From the NCBI RefSeq assembly GCF_003269425.1, contig NZ_CP030104.1, forward strand, positions 186,001-250,000: a stretch of DNA of 64,000 bases, written 5' to 3'. The DNA is from Flagellimonas maritima (lineage in GTDB: Bacteria; Bacteroidota; Bacteroidia; Flavobacteriales; Flavobacteriaceae). Positions 42,451 through 50,862 of the stretch are shown here, one piece after another. The number at the start of each line of letters is the position of its first letter. The first letter of the stretch is position 1. A model generated the notes under the pieces. The model saw only the letters and a list, made by a program, of their open reading frames with translations, was not told the DNA's origin and searched no databases. The translations under genes and the position numbers were made by a program.

Positions 42451-43440
42451 TTATTTTGTCAACATTGCTGCCCCAAAGACACCGGCACTATCGCCCAATT
42501 TGGGTTTAAGAAACGATGTTTCCAATGTACTATTGAAAATGTATTTCCGCACACGTTCAACACCTTCTGTATATAATAAATCGATATTGCCTACACCACC
42601 GCCCAATACTATGGCCTGTGGATCGAGAATATTGATGATGGAAGCGATACCTTTACCAAAAAAATCCAACAACCTTTCAACCGTTTGTTCGGCATATTCG
42701 TCATTTCCTCTTTTATAGGCCATCATGATTTCTTTCAGATTCTTTCGATTTCCGCTTTGCAGTTCGTAATAGCGCTCCAGACCTGTTCCCGAGATTATAG
42801 TCTCTACACAACCTTTGCGCCCACAATAACATTCGCCGCCCGAAGCATCCAAAAAATTATGCCCCCACTCTCCGCCGATACCATGTTTTCCATGTATTGA
42901 CCTACCGTTGACCACCACACCGCCGCCAACACCCGTTCCCATGATCACCCCAAAAACCACATTGGCATCCGGTACAGCTTCCGGCACGGAGCCCATTGTG
43001 GCTTCCGCCAATGCAAAACAATTGGCATCGTTTGCGATTTCGACTTGAAATCCAAGCAGTTTTTCCAAATCCGCTTTTATCGATTTTCCGTTCAAACAGA
43101 CCGTGTTGCTATTTTTTAGGGTATTTGTTGTAGGGTCTAGCGTACCAGGTGTACCGATACCCAGTTTTGAAATAGTGACACCACCTTTATTTTTCAGCTC
43201 ACCGACCAGCTTTTCAATTTGAGCAAGGATATGTTCGTACCCATTTTGTTGTTCCGTTGGTACGCGAAGTCTTTCGATTACGTCAAAACCATTATGGTTT
43301 TCAACAAGCACGATACCTTCGATTTTGGTACCTCCTAAATCAATACCGCAGAGAACTTGCCCTGTTTTGCTTTCTTTCACCATGTGGTCGTTTGAAAAAT
43401 TATAGTGCTTGCCGTTCAGTTCAAAAATCTCGAAATACAT
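42451..43440 (-). CDS. ROK-family sugar kinase
   Basis: This 329-aa protein has the ROK motifs: the N-terminal ATP-binding VLCGIDLGGTKIEGIVLVE (about 30-48), the acidic catalytic region EIANDANCFALAEA, GVIMGTGVGGGVVVNG with GGEWGHNF and the zinc motif CYCGRKGCVE. The ATPase motif LDPQAIVLGGGVGNIDLL is also present. It lacks an HTH domain, so it is a kinase and not a repressor. Substrates could include mannose, fructose or glucose released by the hydrolases; the position next to GmhA and mannosidases favours a hexose or ketose. The start at 43440 is supported by the conserved IDLGGTK position. Confidence 0.85.
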   Translation of the reverse strand: MYFEIFELNGKHYNFSNDHMVKESKTGQVLCGIDLGGTKIEGIVLVENHNGFDVIERLRVPTEQQNGYEHILAQIEKLVGELKNKGGVTISKLGIGTPGTLDPTTNTLKNSNTVCLNGKSIKADLEKLLGFQVEIANDANCFALAEATMGSVPEAVPDANVVFGVIMGTGVGGGVVVNGRSIHGKHGIGGEWGHNFLDASGGECYCGRKGCVETIISGTGLERYYELQSGNRKNLKEIMMAYKRGNDEYAEQTVERLLDFFGKGIASIINILDPQAIVLGGGVGNIDLLYTEGVERVRKYIFNSTLETSFLKPKLGDSAGVFGAAMLTK

Positions 43441-43550
43441 CTTTCATTAACTTCTATTTCGCGAATTGAAATACAAGTAAATATCAGAAGGTATACATTG
43501 AGTTTTTATAAAAGTTTTTTTGAATATGAAAACATATGGTAACTATCCAG

Positions 43551-43632
43551 CGTCAACCCGAACTCGTTTCAGGTTTACACCTAGTTATTTCTTTATTGAT
43601 ATGATGCGATTCTGAAATAAGTTCAGAATGAC
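43551..43632. repeat. REP-like composite repeat (diverged copy)
   Basis: Two hairpins, CCCGAACTCGTTTCAGGTTT and ATTCTGAAATAAGTTCAGAAT, are flanked by GTCA and TGAC. It is related to the repeats at 45386 and 61233, sharing GTCA...GAACT(C/T)GTTTCAGG and ...GAAA..GTTCA.ATGAC. It is located in the divergent region between the ROK and FucP-type genes. Confidence 0.55.
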
Positions 43633-43697
43633 AATGATATCATCATCATGATATAGAACAGATAATCTTTAAGTACTTGGTAATTATCCAACTTACA

Positions 43698-45107
43698 ATG
43701 ACACAAAAAAATCATAGTACCAGTTTGTTCGTCTTAACCATTCTATTCTTCCTATGGGGTTTTTTGACATGCATGAACGATATTCTGATTCCCTATTTGA
43801 AGGAAATCTTCATTTTGAAATATTGGCAGGCCATGTTGATACAGTTCTGTTTTTTTGGGGCCTATTTTATAGGGTCGCTCACCTATTTCCTAGTTTCTCT
43901 AAAAAAAGGGGACCCCATCAACAAAATTGGCTATAAAAATGGAATCATTATAGGGCTTGCGGTTTCTGGATTGGGTTGTTTTATGTTTTACCCAGCAACG
44001 GAGTTTGAAATTTATGGATTATTTCTGTCCGCGCTATTTATTCTGGGACTCGGTTTTACGCTACTGCAAATTGTGGCAAATCCGTATGTATCGATTTTAG
44101 GTAAGCCGGAAACGGCATCCTCACGTCTAAACATGTCACAGGCATTCAATTCTTTGGGTACGACCATAGCACCGATTTTTGGTGGTTATCTCATCTATGA
44201 ATTTTTCTTTGTTGAGGGTGCCGAAGGTGATTCCACCAAAATACCGTACGTAATCTTTGGGACTATCTTCGTTCTTCTCGCGATTGTATTCCGATTTGTT
44301 AAACTGCCCAGGTTCAAGAATGAAGAAGAAATTGTAAAAGGAATCGGTGCGCTTCGTTTTCCAAATCTTTCATTGGGAACTATCGCCATATTCACCTATG
44401 TGGGAGCCGAAGTTGCTATTGGTAGTTTTCTTATAAACTTTATTGGACTCGAAAATATTATGGGTCTCGACGAGGCCGTAGGGAAAAATTTTCTGGCCTA
44501 TTATTGGGGCGGTACGATGATAGGTCGTTTTTCCGGAGCACTATCGCTTAGCAATCTGGACAATTTTAAAAAGTATGCGCTCATGATTGTGCTGACGGTA
44601 CTTTCTTTCACCTTGATATTCTCTATTTCTGGAATCGAATTCAAAACGGTCTTGCCCTATGTTGGTATTGTAGGACTGAATTTTATAGTTTTTTTACTCG
44701 GAAAGAGCATCCCGTCAAGAACATTGGCATTATTTGCTATTGTGAGTGCGGGATTGGTAATGTATGCGATAATGGGCTCGGGCAGTTCGGCCATGTGGGC
44801 ACTTATTGGGGTCGGTATCTTTAATTCAATCATGTGGTCGAATATTTTCACCATAGCCATCAAAGGCCTTGGAAAATATACCAGTCAAGGTTCTTCCCTG
44901 TTGGTAATGGCTATTCTTGGGGCTGCATTGGTTCCGTTGATCCAAGGGATAATGGCTGATACTCTGGGCTTACAGTTTTCATTTATTGTGCCTTTTGTCT
45001 GTTATCTGTACATTATATTTTATGGTTTTTATAGCCCTAGATTGATTAAGACAGATGATTCTCTTGAAAAGATAGAGCCCAATAAAGTTAAATCGCTAAG
45101 CAAATAA
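43698..45107 (+). CDS. FucP-family sugar/H+ symporter
   Basis: The ATG at 43698 (MTQKNHSTSLFVLTILFFLW) is preferred to the TTG at 43677. The 469-aa protein has twelve predicted membrane helices with the FHS-family pattern FFLWGFLTCMNDILIPYLKE, SLKKGDPINKIGYKNGI and the central NIIANPYVSILGKPETASSR-like region (VANPYVSILGKPETASSRLN). Major facilitator FucP relatives import L-fucose, L-rhamnose, glucose or mannose with protons. Here it probably supplies the monosaccharides released by the neighbouring exo-hydrolases; the substrate is inferred. Confidence 0.87.
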   Translation: MTQKNHSTSLFVLTILFFLWGFLTCMNDILIPYLKEIFILKYWQAMLIQFCFFGAYFIGSLTYFLVSLKKGDPINKIGYKNGIIIGLAVSGLGCFMFYPATEFEIYGLFLSALFILGLGFTLLQIVANPYVSILGKPETASSRLNMSQAFNSLGTTIAPIFGGYLIYEFFFVEGAEGDSTKIPYVIFGTIFVLLAIVFRFVKLPRFKNEEEIVKGIGALRFPNLSLGTIAIFTYVGAEVAIGSFLINFIGLENIMGLDEAVGKNFLAYYWGGTMIGRFSGALSLSNLDNFKKYALMIVLTVLSFTLIFSISGIEFKTVLPYVGIVGLNFIVFLLGKSIPSRTLALFAIVSAGLVMYAIMGSGSSAMWALIGVGIFNSIMWSNIFTIAIKGLGKYTSQGSSLLVMAILGAALVPLIQGIMADTLGLQFSFIVPFVCYLYIIFYGFYSPRLIKTDDSLEKIEPNKVKSLSK

Positions 45108-45207
45108 TATATGAATCCGTTGTGCATTTTGTTATTTTAATTTAGAATAACTAGTACGATATGAAATGTTAACAAATTGCAGAAGTATTTCATTGAGTAT
45201 AGTAGCT

Positions 45208-45304
45208 GTCATTTCGAGCGCAGTCGAGAAATCCTAATGATTAATCTTCCAAACTGGTCTCGACCTTGGTTCACCTTGAGCCAAGTCGAAAGGCTCGACC
45301 TGAC
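45208..45304. repeat. REP-like repeat, Flavobacteria-type GTCATTTCGAGCGCAGTCGA
   Basis: GTCATTTCGAGCGCAGTCGA followed by GAAATC begins the element. TCGACCTTGG, CCAAGTCGA and GGCTCGACCTGAC end it, giving nested hairpins and GTCA...TGAC ends. The TTTCGAGCGCAGTCGAGAAATC palindrome is a well-known dispersed element in marine flavobacterial genomes (from memory). Confidence 0.7.
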
Positions 45305-45385
45305 ATCGGTACTGTTTATTAACCTTGGAGTCATTGTCATTGGAATCTTAAATCGAATTCCATATCAAAATAATATATTTTTCTC

Positions 45386-45473
45386 GTCACTCTGAACCCG
45401 TTTCAGAGTCTCATCTCCGCAGTCAATGTTCAAAATAGTGTAATAAGATGTTGAAACAAGTTCAACATGACGG
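45386..45473. repeat. REP-like composite repeat
   Basis: GTCACTCTGAACCCGTTTCA with GAGTC forms the left hairpin; GATGTTGAAACAAGTTCAAC with ATGACGG forms the right. A near-identical copy is at 61233. Confidence 0.75.
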
Positions 45474-45550
45474 CAACACAAGATTTTCAGTCTTCAAAAT
45501 GAACAACGGGCAAGATGGACATATTTTGCCTCAGGCAATTAAAACATTTA

Positions 45551-47836
45551 TTATTCTTGAGCTGTTTCCCTGTTTTCGGTCTCAATGAGCAACATCCCGT
45601 TATCCGATGTCAAGGCCCCATGACTTACCTTGTAATCAACATCTTTGTCGCCCAAACGGATTGACTTGATGGCGCCATCTTTAGGGCCTCGGCGCTCGAT
45701 AACGATTTGACTTCCCTTATAAAAATCATTGTTCAACTGTATCTCAATCTTCTCAAATACGGGAACCGTGACAAAATACTCAGGATTCCCAGGTGTATGG
45801 GGATAAAGGCCCATCATGGCAAAAACCACCCATGAGGACATGGCTCCTGCATCATCGTTACCTGGAAGACCGTTGGGAGCGTTCGGAAAATGCTCTTTTA
45901 AAAGATTATGGACCGTGTGAGCAGTTTTCCAGTTTTTTTCTTTGGTCAGGTTATAAAAAAAAGGAAAACCAAAACCTGGTTCATTGGTCATGTCGAAATA
46001 CTTTTTATCAAAAATGGTATCGAGGTTCTTTAAAAATTGCTCTTCCCCCATTCTATTCTTTAACGTATCGATTCCGTGTGGTACGGAAAATAAGTATTGC
46101 CAGGCACTACCCTCTACGAATCCTGGACCGCCTCGCAAACCAAAATTCATCCTGTCCCATAATTCTTGAGTGGGGTCGAACGGTTTGTACCAACTTCCAT
46201 CTTTATTCTTGGGCTGAAGCAAACCGATCTCGTCGTTATAAAAGGACATAAAGGATTTTGAACGTTTAAGGTATTTTTGATAATCCTCTTCATTGCCCAT
46301 CAATTTGGCCATTTGTGCGATATTGTAATCCGCTAGATTGAATTCCATCGTATTGGACACTGCACCCCAGACTATTCCATTGTTCCATTGAAAATTCTCG
46401 ACCTCGCTAAAATTACCGTCCATAGTGATGTAGCCATAGGTATTATAATCCCTAATTCCCCGTCTATTAAGATTTCCTTCTTCGTAATCGGCACTTTTGA
46501 CCATTGCTTCGTAAGCTTTCTGCACATCAAAATTGTCGATGCCTTTAGTGTAGGTGTCACCGATAACAATTGGGGCAGGGTCGCCCACCATTAAATAAGG
46601 CTCAAAATTGAATATGGGCCATTTGGGAAGCCACCCGGATTCGTCATAGATGTCAAGCATGTTTTTTACAAATTCTTCCTGTTTTTCCGGGTACGCCAAA
46701 GTTAATAATGGATGAGTAGTCCTGTACGTGTCCCAAAGCGAAAAACCAGTGTATCGCGTGTATGACGATTTCCCAATTTCCGTGCTTCCCATTCTTACAT
46801 AATCCCCGTTATGGTCACTATAGGTCATTGGCATCAAAAGGCTATGATAAAGCGCCGTATAAAAGACCGTTTTGTCGTCATCCGAATTGCCGGTCACCTT
46901 TATTCTGCCCAATTCTTTTTCCCATTCTTCCTCAGCTTCTTTTTTTACCTTTTCAAAATCATAGCCTGTTTGCTCCTTATTCAGGTTTTCTTCCGCATTT
47001 GCAGTGGACACGTAGGACACTCCGACCTTAATGTATAGCTCGGCAGGGGCTTCGTTATCAAAAACGTAGCTAATTCCACTTGGCTTATCGTCCAGATTTT
47101 GATTGAATCGGGTATCGGTTCTGTTATTGTATTCCAAATAGGTTGAATCTGCTTCCTTACTTAAATGTGCACTAAAAAAAACGAAGCTTCTGTTCGCCGC
47201 ACCACAAAAGTTGCCTTCCAATTGATACCCGCTCACAGCTGTATTTGTATAATTTTCGATGACTCCCCCTTTTACATGCGCTTGTTGTGCCATAAGGTCC
47301 AGGTATATTTTGGTACTGCCTTTTGGCAATTCCAATTTGACAATGGACGATCTTTTGGTAGTCGTAGCATGAACCGTGATTTCATCTTCATCCAATCTTA
47401 CACTGTAATATCCAGGTCGTGCTATTTGTTGGGAAAAACTTGAACCCTCGTACCCAGAAGGTAAATCACGAGTGGAAAATTTGAAAGGAATACTCCCCGT
47501 AGCAGGACATCCGACTCCCGAAAAATTGACATTACTGAACCCGAATATTTTCTTTTCCTCGTGACGGTATCCACTGGGCGATTGCATCTTTGTGAAATCA
47601 AAGGACTGTGGGCTTACGGAAACCATTCCCCAAGGGCGAACAGCACCTGGGTGCACATTACCTATGGAGTGCTTTGTTCCGTTCCCCTCAGTTCCTATGA
47701 ATGGATTGACATAGGATGTATATTTAGAATTAACGTTCGGATTATCCAGCGTATTCCCTGAAGGCTCTTTACAGCTAAAAACAAAAATGAACTGCAATGG
47801 TATCACACATAAAAAGCTGTATCTAAATTTTCTCAT
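45551..47836 (-). CDS. GH92 exo-alpha-mannosidase (lipoprotein)
   Basis: This 761-aa protein begins with a signal and lipobox (FVFSCKEPSG). It has the GH92 hallmarks: VNPFIGTEGNGTKHSIGNVH, GAVRPWGMVSVSPQ, the central FSLWDTYRTTHPLLTLAYPE and DESGWLPKWPI. Toward the C-terminus are NEPGFGFPFFYN and the catalytic-base motif GNDDAGAMSSWVVFAMMGLY. GH92 enzymes are Ca2+-dependent inverting exo-mannosidases on alpha-1,2/1,3/1,4/1,6 linkages or mannose-1-phosphate. The His usually following NEP is replaced (NEPGFGF), which may shift specificity. It is probably on the outer membrane or in the periplasm and pairs with the GH125. Confidence 0.92.
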   Translation of the reverse strand: MRKFRYSFLCVIPLQFIFVFSCKEPSGNTLDNPNVNSKYTSYVNPFIGTEGNGTKHSIGNVHPGAVRPWGMVSVSPQSFDFTKMQSPSGYRHEEKKIFGFSNVNFSGVGCPATGSIPFKFSTRDLPSGYEGSSFSQQIARPGYYSVRLDEDEITVHATTTKRSSIVKLELPKGSTKIYLDLMAQQAHVKGGVIENYTNTAVSGYQLEGNFCGAANRSFVFFSAHLSKEADSTYLEYNNRTDTRFNQNLDDKPSGISYVFDNEAPAELYIKVGVSYVSTANAEENLNKEQTGYDFEKVKKEAEEEWEKELGRIKVTGNSDDDKTVFYTALYHSLLMPMTYSDHNGDYVRMGSTEIGKSSYTRYTGFSLWDTYRTTHPLLTLAYPEKQEEFVKNMLDIYDESGWLPKWPIFNFEPYLMVGDPAPIVIGDTYTKGIDNFDVQKAYEAMVKSADYEEGNLNRRGIRDYNTYGYITMDGNFSEVENFQWNNGIVWGAVSNTMEFNLADYNIAQMAKLMGNEEDYQKYLKRSKSFMSFYNDEIGLLQPKNKDGSWYKPFDPTQELWDRMNFGLRGGPGFVEGSAWQYLFSVPHGIDTLKNRMGEEQFLKNLDTIFDKKYFDMTNEPGFGFPFFYNLTKEKNWKTAHTVHNLLKEHFPNAPNGLPGNDDAGAMSSWVVFAMMGLYPHTPGNPEYFVTVPVFEKIEIQLNNDFYKGSQIVIERRGPKDGAIKSIRLGDKDVDYKVSHGALTSDNGMLLIETENRETAQE

Positions 47837-48072
47837 CCAGCACCTTTTTGATTAAAACAAGGAATTTAAAATGGTGATATCGCTCAATACTGCTATTTTG
47901 GAAAATAAGAGACAATATAATTTGCTTAAAATTACTTTAAGTTCTACTCGTGATTATTTGATGGCATAAATTCAATGCAATGTTTTTATAACTTAACATA
48001 GACTTTGCCATCAAAACATTTCAAGTATGAATTGCATATATGATTCCCAAAAGCAAACAAACCTATATTGGT

Positions 48073-49167
48073 TTAAGAAGTTTCTGAGTACTTTTTTTTG
48101 TATTGTTTTGGGGTAAGCCCCGTTAGTTTCTTGAAATTAACATAAAAGACGGACTCGGAACGAAATCCGCTGTCCACGGCAATGGCAAAAATTGTAAGGT
48201 CTTTGTGCTCCTCACTTTCTAATAACCTTTTGGCCTCTTCTATTCGTTTTTCATTGATATAAGAACTAAAGGATTTTCCCAAATAATCATTGAGAACTAT
48301 AGAAAGTATATAAGACTGGACTTCCAATGTATCGGCCAGTTTTTGTTCGTTCAATTCCGTGTCCAAATGAATTTTATCCTCGATTATCAATTTGTTCAGC
48401 TTATCTATATAAACCTGCCCATCTGGAACCTTGGATGTATTTTTTGACTTAAAAATGGGTAGCCCAGATAGTATTTTTGGATACTTGAAGAAGAAATATA
48501 TGGTTATAAATATGATGGAGCACGTGAAAATAATATAGTTGAGTTCTACCAGTTTCTGTATGGTATTCCTAACAGGTGAATCGAGGTCAAAATTGGGAAC
48601 GATCAACAAAAAATAGCACAGGTTCAGAAATGTAATATAGGTAAGTACCCCTAGAAAATAGGTCAGCATTCTGGGCCACCAGAGAATCGCTTTCTTTTTG
48701 ATGATATCTTTCTGTCCTTGAATAATATTCCATCCTTTTAGAAAAAGAAACAGCTTCCATATAAGAATAGTTGTCAATACTACTTTGTGATAAAGTGAGC
48801 CTACGTAATTGTAAAAGCTAAAATCACTCCTGATAAAGGCACTCAGCACCAAAATCGTTCCGGCAATTATTGGAACATATAAATACTTTTGGTCTTTTTT
48901 ATCGATGCCCCCGCCCACGACCGCCTTAATGTAGAGAAACAACAAAGTTGGCAATAAAAGGTCCAAAAAATCCGGTATGACCAATAATCTAGGAAATTCA
49001 ATTTTCCAATCTTGATACCTTAAAAGGTATTGAAACAATATGTTCAAGGAAGTGACAAAGAATATAAGGGAAAGGATATAGTTGTTCCGAGCCTTTTTAA
49101 CGATAGGTATAAAAATTCCCACGATTAGACTTTGCACACATCCCCAAATAAAAAAAATAACTGCCAT
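48073..49167 (-). CDS. Membrane-anchored AraC-family regulator
   Basis: This 364-aa protein has about seven hydrophobic helices in residues 1-240 (VIFFIWGCVQSLIVGIFIPI, LVIPDFLDLLLPTLLFLYIK), then a cytoplasmic AraC-type double HTH. The latter includes NEQKLADTLEVQSYILSIVL and FAIAVDSGFRSESVFYVNFK, with the motif LTGLTPKQYKKK at the end. 7TM-AraC regulators are common in Bacteroidota and often sit by polysaccharide loci, sensing a signal through the membrane. This gene is transcribed as a single unit between the GH92 and sulfatase genes and probably controls the locus in place of a hybrid two-component system or SusR. Confidence 0.82.
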   Translation of the reverse strand: MAVIFFIWGCVQSLIVGIFIPIVKKARNNYILSLIFFVTSLNILFQYLLRYQDWKIEFPRLLVIPDFLDLLLPTLLFLYIKAVVGGGIDKKDQKYLYVPIIAGTILVLSAFIRSDFSFYNYVGSLYHKVVLTTILIWKLFLFLKGWNIIQGQKDIIKKKAILWWPRMLTYFLGVLTYITFLNLCYFLLIVPNFDLDSPVRNTIQKLVELNYIIFTCSIIFITIYFFFKYPKILSGLPIFKSKNTSKVPDGQVYIDKLNKLIIEDKIHLDTELNEQKLADTLEVQSYILSIVLNDYLGKSFSSYINEKRIEEAKRLLESEEHKDLTIFAIAVDSGFRSESVFYVNFKKLTGLTPKQYKKKYSETS

Positions 49168-49286
49168 TTTTTATTGAAACTTAATAAACCAATCAAGTGT
49201 AACCATTATTCGAATTTAATAATAAGAATAAAATCATACATCATTAATAAATCCGTATGGAAACAATCAAACTTGAGCTTAAAAAA

Positions 49287-50825
49287 TTAATTCTTGCCTT
49301 CATTGGAAAATTCTTCCAAAGTTTTTACCAACTCCCTATACTTTTTATCCGTACTGTCAAAAATATTATTGGTTTCTGAAATATCCGCATTAAGGTCGAA
49401 AAGTTGAAAGGCTTCTTCATTGGATTTAGGAATTATTTGAAAAGGTACCGTGAATCCCCCTGATCCCAAGCCGGCAATCAGTTTTAAAGAATCTTTTCGA
49501 ATGGCAAAAAAGCCTCTTGAGGAATGATGGATCAAAAAATCCCTTTCTGTCAATTCCTTTCTTTCATTTTTCAAAATGGGCAATATACTCACACTGTCCT
49601 CACCCTCGTTTTCCCCAAGGGTCGCCCCTGTTAAATCGGCAAGTGTTGCCATTAGATCATTTAGTAATATTGGGGTATCCGATTTTGAGTTGGCGGGTAT
49701 CCGATTTTTCCAACTTGCAATGAACGGGATTCTATGACCCCCTTCATAGATATCGGCCTTTTGTCCTCTGTATATAAAATTTCCATCGTGTTCGTAACTG
49801 GGGTCTATATACGCTTTTTGAAATGTACCATTATCACTTGTAAATATAAAAAGTGTGTTCCCTACCAAACCCTGTGACCTCAACGTATTGGAAATGGTAT
49901 TGACCACGTCATCGACCATATGGATAAAATCCCCATAGGTTCCAGCTCTACTGGTTCCCTTGAATTTTTCCGAAGGCAACAACGGGCTATGGGGTGCGGT
50001 CAAGGGAAAATATAGAAAGAAGGGCCGCTCCTTGTTCTCCGTTATAAAATCTACGGCTTTCTCCGTCAATTTTGGCAATACCTCGGCATGCCTAAAATCA
50101 GTTGCCGCCAAACCGGCATGCCATTGCGTTAGGCCATCCCTTTCTATTAAAAATTCCTTTTCTACCGATTTCATCGGAAGACCTTGAATGGTCTGGTTTT
50201 CTATATAACAATAAGGTCGCATATCCAAAGATGCCGAAACTCCAAAAAAGTAATCAAACCCTACCGAAATTGGGCCATTCTCAATCGGCTTTGTAAAATC
50301 TATGGCATCGCCAGGGTATTGTGCAGGATGAAGGTCCTTGTTCTCCCAAGGTATTTCTTTACCTTCCTTAACGGGCCATGTCATGCCCAAGTGCCATTTT
50401 CCAATACAAGCTGTTTTGTACCCCTTAGTTTTTAACAAAGAGGCAACCGTTGTTCTATTTGAATCGATCAATGGCGGTGAATATCCCCAGGTAACCCCTC
50501 GCTTCAATCGGGTTCGCCACGCATACCTCCCAGTTAGTATACTATATCGGCTAGGTGTGCAAACTGAAGAAGAGCTATGGGCATCTGAAAAACTCATTCC
50601 CGAAGTGATCAATGAGTCCAGGGTCGGTGTATTGACTTTAGCAGTGGGATTGAGACCACTAATATCACCATACCCCATATCATCGGCCAAGATATAGACA
50701 ATATTGGGTTTTGCAGTTATATCTGACCTATGGTCGCCCTCCGACTTTTGTTCTTTTTCAGCACAAGAAATCGTGATCAGCATGACAAACACAAATACCC
50801 CAAAAAAAATAGTCCTAAAATTCAT
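49287..50825 (-). CDS. Type I sulfatase (arylsulfatase-like lipoprotein)
   Basis: This 512-aa protein has a lipobox (ITISCAEKEQ, Cys21) and the S1 sulfatase fold. The metal motif NIVYILADDMGYGDISG is at 41-57, and the formylglycine site SVCTPSRYSILTGR has Cys89 as the residue to be converted. PFFLYFPLTAPHSP, LFIFTSDNGT and the C-terminal LKLIAGLGSGGFT region complete the fold. Its domain order and length match family S1 arylsulfatases acting on sulfated glycans. It is the last gene of a four-gene minus-strand operon beginning at 56124. No formylglycine-generating enzyme or anSME is encoded within the window. Confidence 0.92.
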   Translation of the reverse strand: MNFRTIFFGVFVFVMLITISCAEKEQKSEGDHRSDITAKPNIVYILADDMGYGDISGLNPTAKVNTPTLDSLITSGMSFSDAHSSSSVCTPSRYSILTGRYAWRTRLKRGVTWGYSPPLIDSNRTTVASLLKTKGYKTACIGKWHLGMTWPVKEGKEIPWENKDLHPAQYPGDAIDFTKPIENGPISVGFDYFFGVSASLDMRPYCYIENQTIQGLPMKSVEKEFLIERDGLTQWHAGLAATDFRHAEVLPKLTEKAVDFITENKERPFFLYFPLTAPHSPLLPSEKFKGTSRAGTYGDFIHMVDDVVNTISNTLRSQGLVGNTLFIFTSDNGTFQKAYIDPSYEHDGNFIYRGQKADIYEGGHRIPFIASWKNRIPANSKSDTPILLNDLMATLADLTGATLGENEGEDSVSILPILKNERKELTERDFLIHHSSRGFFAIRKDSLKLIAGLGSGGFTVPFQIIPKSNEEAFQLFDLNADISETNNIFDSTDKKYRELVKTLEEFSNEGKN

Positions 50826-50862
50826 TAATCTTCGTTTTAATCAACAAGTTCATGGTAAAAAC

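Larger units (their letters stand above)
45108..45550. other. Intergenic region carrying repeats
   Basis: The 443 bp between the convergent FucP-type and GH92 genes hold two related hairpin repeats (45208-45304 and 45386-45473) and no supported gene. The repeats probably cap both transcripts. Confidence 0.6.

Noticed and set aside
45208..45304. CRISPR-like or tRNA-like structure in the repeat region
   Set aside because: There are no regularly spaced identical repeats and no cloverleaf; the hairpins fit REP-type elements.
50338..50697. 119-aa plus-strand frame
   Set aside because: It is a shadow inside the sulfatase gene with no start context.
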